Source: Deltaproteobacteria bacterium (GTDB taxonomy: Bacteria; Myxococcota_A; Polyangia; Polyangiales; Houyiibacteriaceae). Taken from it: a stretch of DNA of 64,000 nt. The position numbers and the translations under genes are program-made. The notes below the pieces were generated by a model, which searched no databases, was not told the origin of the DNA, and was given only the letters and a program-made list of their open reading frames with translations. This document shows, one piece after another, positions 60,937 to 64,000 of the stretch (position 1 is its first letter; each line of letters starts with the position of its first letter). Where the stretch lies: NCBI GenBank assembly GCA_017644045.1, contig JAEPMI010000017.1, positions 62,001 through 126,000 on the forward strand. Reading direction: 5' to 3'.

Positions 60937-63900
60937 ATGGAAGTCTCCACCAACTTCGCGTTCCTGAAGCAACAGTTCCCCTACGCCGCTGAGAGCGCGA
61001 GCCATGCGGAGAAGCACGTCTACGGTGACCCTCGCGCCGCCTGCTTCCACGCGCGCCACGCCCTCGAGCGCCTCGTCGCGCGCGTCTACAAGATCGACAA
61101 GGCACTGAGCCCACCGAAGGTCACGAACCTCAACGGCTACCTCAGCGAGCCGAGCTTCCGCCAGCTCGTGCCACAGGTCGTGTGGCTTAAGGCCGAGCTG
61201 ATCCGCGACGCAGGCAACGTGGCAGTGCACGGCAAGAAGATGCCCACGTCGGACGAGGCGCTGGACCTGGTGCGCGAGCTCGCCCACGTCCTCTACTGGG
61301 CCGGACGAACGTACCTGAAGAACGGCGCCAAGACCCTCCAGGGCAAGACCTACGACGAGTCGCTGATCCCCAAGGACCAGCCCGGCAAGGCCCCCGCGAG
61401 CGTCGCGGAGCTCGAAGCAGTGGGAGCCAAGCTCGACGCTGCTGCGGCCGCCCACAAGGAGCTCGAGGGCGAGCTGGAGGCGCTGCGCGAGAAGCTCGCC
61501 AAGATCAAGGCCGAGAACGAGGCCATCCCGGACACCCACGAGTGGAACGAGGAGAAGACCCGCCGGCTCCTCATCGACATCGCACTCCAGCGGGCTGGCT
61601 GGACGCTCGACCGGAAGGAGGACCGCGAGTACGAGGTCACAGGGATGCCTAACAAGAACGGCATCGGCTACGCGGACTACGTGCTCTGGGGCGACGACGG
61701 AAGGCCGCTCGGCGTGGTGGAGGCCAAGAAGACCATGGTCAGCCCGAAGAAGGGCCGCCAGCAGGCCAAGCTCTACGCCGACTGCCTGGAGAAGATGCAT
61801 GGCCAACGGCCCATCATCTTCTACACGAACGGCTACGAGACCTTCCTATGGGACGACCTCGCCTACCCGCCACGCGAAGTCGCCGGCTTCTACAAGAAGG
61901 ACGAGCTCGCGTCGCTGATCGTCCGACGTGGCCAGCGGAAGCCCATCGACGTCAAAGAGGTCAACGACAGCATCGTCGAGCGCTACTACCAGAAGCGGGC
62001 GATCGGCAGCATCGGTGAGCAGCTCACGAAAGCACACCGCCGAGCGCTCCTGGTCATGGCGACTGGTACCGGAAAGACCCGGGTGTCGATCGCCCTGGTG
62101 GACCTCCTGCAGCGGTCCGGGTGGGTCAAGCGGGTTCTCTTCCTGGCCGACCGCGTCTCGCTCGTGAACCAGGCCGTCGGCGCCTACAAGACGCATCTCC
62201 CGGAGTCGAGCCCGGTGAACCTCGTCACCGAGAAGGACAAGTCCGGCCGCGTCTACGTCTGCACCTATCCGACGATGATGGGCATGATCGACGAGACCAA
62301 GGACGGCCTGGCCCGCTTCAGCGTCGGGCACTTCGACCTCGTCATCATCGATGAGGCCCACCGGTCGGTCTACCAGAAGTACAGTGCCATCTTCCGCTAC
62401 TTCGACTCACTCCTGGTCGGCCTCACTGCGACGCCCCGAGAGCAGGTGGACAAGAACACCTACGACCTCTTCGGCCTCCCCAAGGGCGTTCCCACCGACG
62501 CCTACGAGCTGGAGACCGCGGTGGCCGATGGCTTCCTCGTCCCGCCGCGGGTCCAGCAGGTAGATCTGAAGTTTCCTGCCAAGGGCATCAAGTACGACGA
62601 CCTGAGTGACGAGGAGAAGGAGCAGTGGGAGAGCCTCGACTGGGGCGACGAGGCCCAGGAGCAGGGCCTGCCGGACCAGGTGAACGCTGCTGCCATCAAC
62701 AACTGGCTCTTCAACAAGGACACCGTCGACAAGATGCTCCAGCACCTGATGGAGCACGGCAACAAGGTCGAAGGCGGCGATCGGCTGGCCAAGACCATCG
62801 TCTTCGCGCGCAACCACAACCACGCGGATTACATCAGCGAGCGCTTCGACCACCACTACCCTCACCTGAAGGGCCACTTCGCGCGCGTCATCGACAACTA
62901 CCAGAAGTACCCGCAGAGCCTGATCGACGACTTCTCTCAGAAGGACAAAGCGCCGCACATCGCGATCTCGGTCGACATGCTCGACACCGGGATCGACGTG
63001 CCCGAGGTCGCGAACCTCGTCTTCTTCAAGCCCGTCTACTCGAAGATCAAGTTCTGGCAGATGATCGGTCGGGGCACGCGGCTCTGCCCGAACCTCTACG
63101 GGCCGGGCGACGACAAGAAGGACTTCAGGGTCTTCGACTTCTGCTTCAACTTCGACTTCTTCAAGGAGAAGCCCGACGGCATCGAAGTCGGCAGCACGGT
63201 CCCCCTCGGCGCCCGCCTCTTCCGCAATCGGGTGCGACTGCTCGCCCACGTGCAGGAGAGCCCGGAGGCGGACCCGGAGAAGAAGCTCGCTGAGTCCTTG
63301 ACCAACAGCCTCCACGCTGAGGTCGCGGGCATGAACCCGGAGAACTTCATCGTGCGCATGCGCCTCGAGCCGGTGAACCGGTTCAAGGATCGCAAGGCAT
63401 GGAAGAAGCTGAGCGAAGACGATCGCGAGCAGCTCCAGCAGCACGTCGCGGGCCTCCCGAGCGAGCTCGAGACCGACGAGATCGAGTCGCGCATGTTCGA
63501 CCTGAGCGCCCTCCGAATGCAGGTAGCGCATGTCGAAGGCGACGTGAGCATGTTCGAGCGCCTTCGAAAGAAGGTCGTCGAGATCGCGATGATGCTGGAG
63601 GAGAAGACCGCCATACCGGCCGTGAAAGCGCAGCTCGCTTACCTCCAGTCGATGCAGGAGGCGGCGTTCTGGGAGGGCATCGACATCCACCTCTTGGAAG
63701 ACATGCGCCTGAGGCTGCGCGGTCTGGTGCCATTCCTCGACAAGAAGAAGCGGGTAATCGTTTACACCGACTTCGAGGACGAGGTCGTCGGTGTGCGGGA
63801 GCAGACGGCCGTCTACATGCCGAAGATGACCGGCCTCCAGTACGAGAAGAAGGTGAAGGCCTTCCTCGACGAGCACCAAGACCACCTGGTCATCCATCGC

Positions 63901-64000
63901 CTTCGCACCAATCAGCCGCTGACTTCCACCGACCTCGAGGGACTCGAGCAGACCCTTGCCGAGATCGGCGAGGAAGAGGGCGAGACCCTGCTCTCGCACC
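60937..64000 (+). CDS. hsdR: Type I restriction endonuclease subunit, 3' end outside the window
   Basis: 1021 residues are visible from the ATG at 60937. N-terminal DUF4145-like helical domain (AEKHVYGDPRAACFHARHAL), a Glu/Lys coiled segment (about 165-200), PD-(D/E)XK nuclease GIGYADYVLWGDDGRPLGVV then EAKK (about 245-270), SF2 translocase with Walker A MATGTGKTRVSIAL (about 374), DEAH in VIIDEAHRS (about 472), GLTATPR, and VSVDMLDTGIDVPE / QMIGRGTRLCP in the second RecA lobe. A complete, in-frame R subunit of the EcoEI-like type. The final residues run past the window end. Confidence 0.95.
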   Translation, partial: MEVSTNFAFLKQQFPYAAESASHAEKHVYGDPRAACFHARHALERLVARVYKIDKALSPPKVTNLNGYLSEPSFRQLVPQVVWLKAELIRDAGNVAVHGKKMPTSDEALDLVRELAHVLYWAGRTYLKNGAKTLQGKTYDESLIPKDQPGKAPASVAELEAVGAKLDAAAAAHKELEGELEALREKLAKIKAENEAIPDTHEWNEEKTRRLLIDIALQRAGWTLDRKEDREYEVTGMPNKNGIGYADYVLWGDDGRPLGVVEAKKTMVSPKKGRQQAKLYADCLEKMHGQRPIIFYTNGYETFLWDDLAYPPREVAGFYKKDELASLIVRRGQRKPIDVKEVNDSIVERYYQKRAIGSIGEQLTKAHRRALLVMATGTGKTRVSIALVDLLQRSGWVKRVLFLADRVSLVNQAVGAYKTHLPESSPVNLVTEKDKSGRVYVCTYPTMMGMIDETKDGLARFSVGHFDLVIIDEAHRSVYQKYSAIFRYFDSLLVGLTATPREQVDKNTYDLFGLPKGVPTDAYELETAVADGFLVPPRVQQVDLKFPAKGIKYDDLSDEEKEQWESLDWGDEAQEQGLPDQVNAAAINNWLFNKDTVDKMLQHLMEHGNKVEGGDRLAKTIVFARNHNHADYISERFDHHYPHLKGHFARVIDNYQKYPQSLIDDFSQKDKAPHIAISVDMLDTGIDVPEVANLVFFKPVYSKIKFWQMIGRGTRLCPNLYGPGDDKKDFRVFDFCFNFDFFKEKPDGIEVGSTVPLGARLFRNRVRLLAHVQESPEADPEKKLAESLTNSLHAEVAGMNPENFIVRMRLEPVNRFKDRKAWKKLSEDDREQLQQHVAGLPSELETDEIESRMFDLSALRMQVAHVEGDVSMFERLRKKVVEIAMMLEEKTAIPAVKAQLAYLQSMQEAAFWEGIDIHLLEDMRLRLRGLVPFLDKKKRVIVYTDFEDEVVGVREQTAVYMPKMTGLQYEKKVKAFLDEHQDHLVIHRLRTNQPLTSTDLEGLEQTLAEIGEEEGETLLSH

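Noticed and set aside
1-64000. tRNA, rRNA or integrase next to the island
   Set aside because: None was found by reading for tRNA-like T-arm sequence, rRNA-like stretches or an integrase/transposase catalytic motif, so I make no claim of a defined mobile element.

Overview
The window is high-GC DNA (by eye well over 65% G+C) with long tightly packed genes. Lipoproteins carrying acidic/glycine 'DGG' linkers, FG-GAP and delta-60 repeats, Ser/Thr protein kinases with single-pass membrane tails, and large proteins of unknown function all suggest a myxobacterium (Myxococcota, Polyangia; Sandaracinus-like). That taxonomic guess is inference. No rRNA, tRNA or CRISPR array was seen. Both ends cut genes: a PhyH-family dioxygenase on the left and a type I restriction subunit on the right.

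Layout. (1) 1-6.3 kb: PhyH-like dioxygenase, a secreted TPR protein, and a minus-strand operon of membrane Ser/Thr kinase, signal-peptide protein with a membrane anchor, and FG-GAP lipoprotein. (2) 6.4-16.1 kb: a three-gene operon of a tubulin-like GTPase, a two-TM protein whose N-terminus looks like a decayed tubulin-type nucleotide-binding fold, and a five-TM protein fused to a degenerate YprA/MrfA-like helicase. (3) 16.2-28.6 kb: assorted chromosomal genes: a HEAT/DUF1963 protein, small lipoproteins, a macro-domain / unknown / PIN operon, DUF2293, two inverted delta-60 lipoprotein paralogues, an orphan antitoxin-like gene. (4) 28.7-57.8 kb: a dense island of conflict-type genes. (5) 58.3-64 kb: a type I restriction-modification locus hsdM-hsdS-hsdR.

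The island is the most interesting part. It holds a zinc-hook SMC-like ATPase with two partner genes; a Lon-like serine-lysine protease fused to repeats; an SF1 helicase, a Cas4/RecB-like nuclease and a GIY-YIG nuclease in one operon; an ECF-like sigma factor; two DUF3800 proteins; a DUF262/HNH/AlbA_2 protein; a kinase, an FHA protein and two membrane proteins that all carry an R-N-x3-H (HEPN-like) motif; and a broken GHKL ATPase.

At least seven transcription units in this island (eight if one with a 1-base-longer spacer is counted) start behind the same bipartite element, TGTCAGAT (or TGACAGCT), 14 bases, then a block centred on CGTC. This has the form of an ECF sigma promoter and is close to the known ECF41 type (TGTCACA / CGTC). 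Because the island also encodes an ECF-like sigma factor, I propose that most of 29-57.8 kb is one co-regulated, sigma-controlled multi-operon system (sensor/kinase/FHA/HEPN modules plus protease, ATPase and nucleases), possibly anti-phage or stress-induced. The sequence shows the shared element and the domains; the regulon and the function are inferred.
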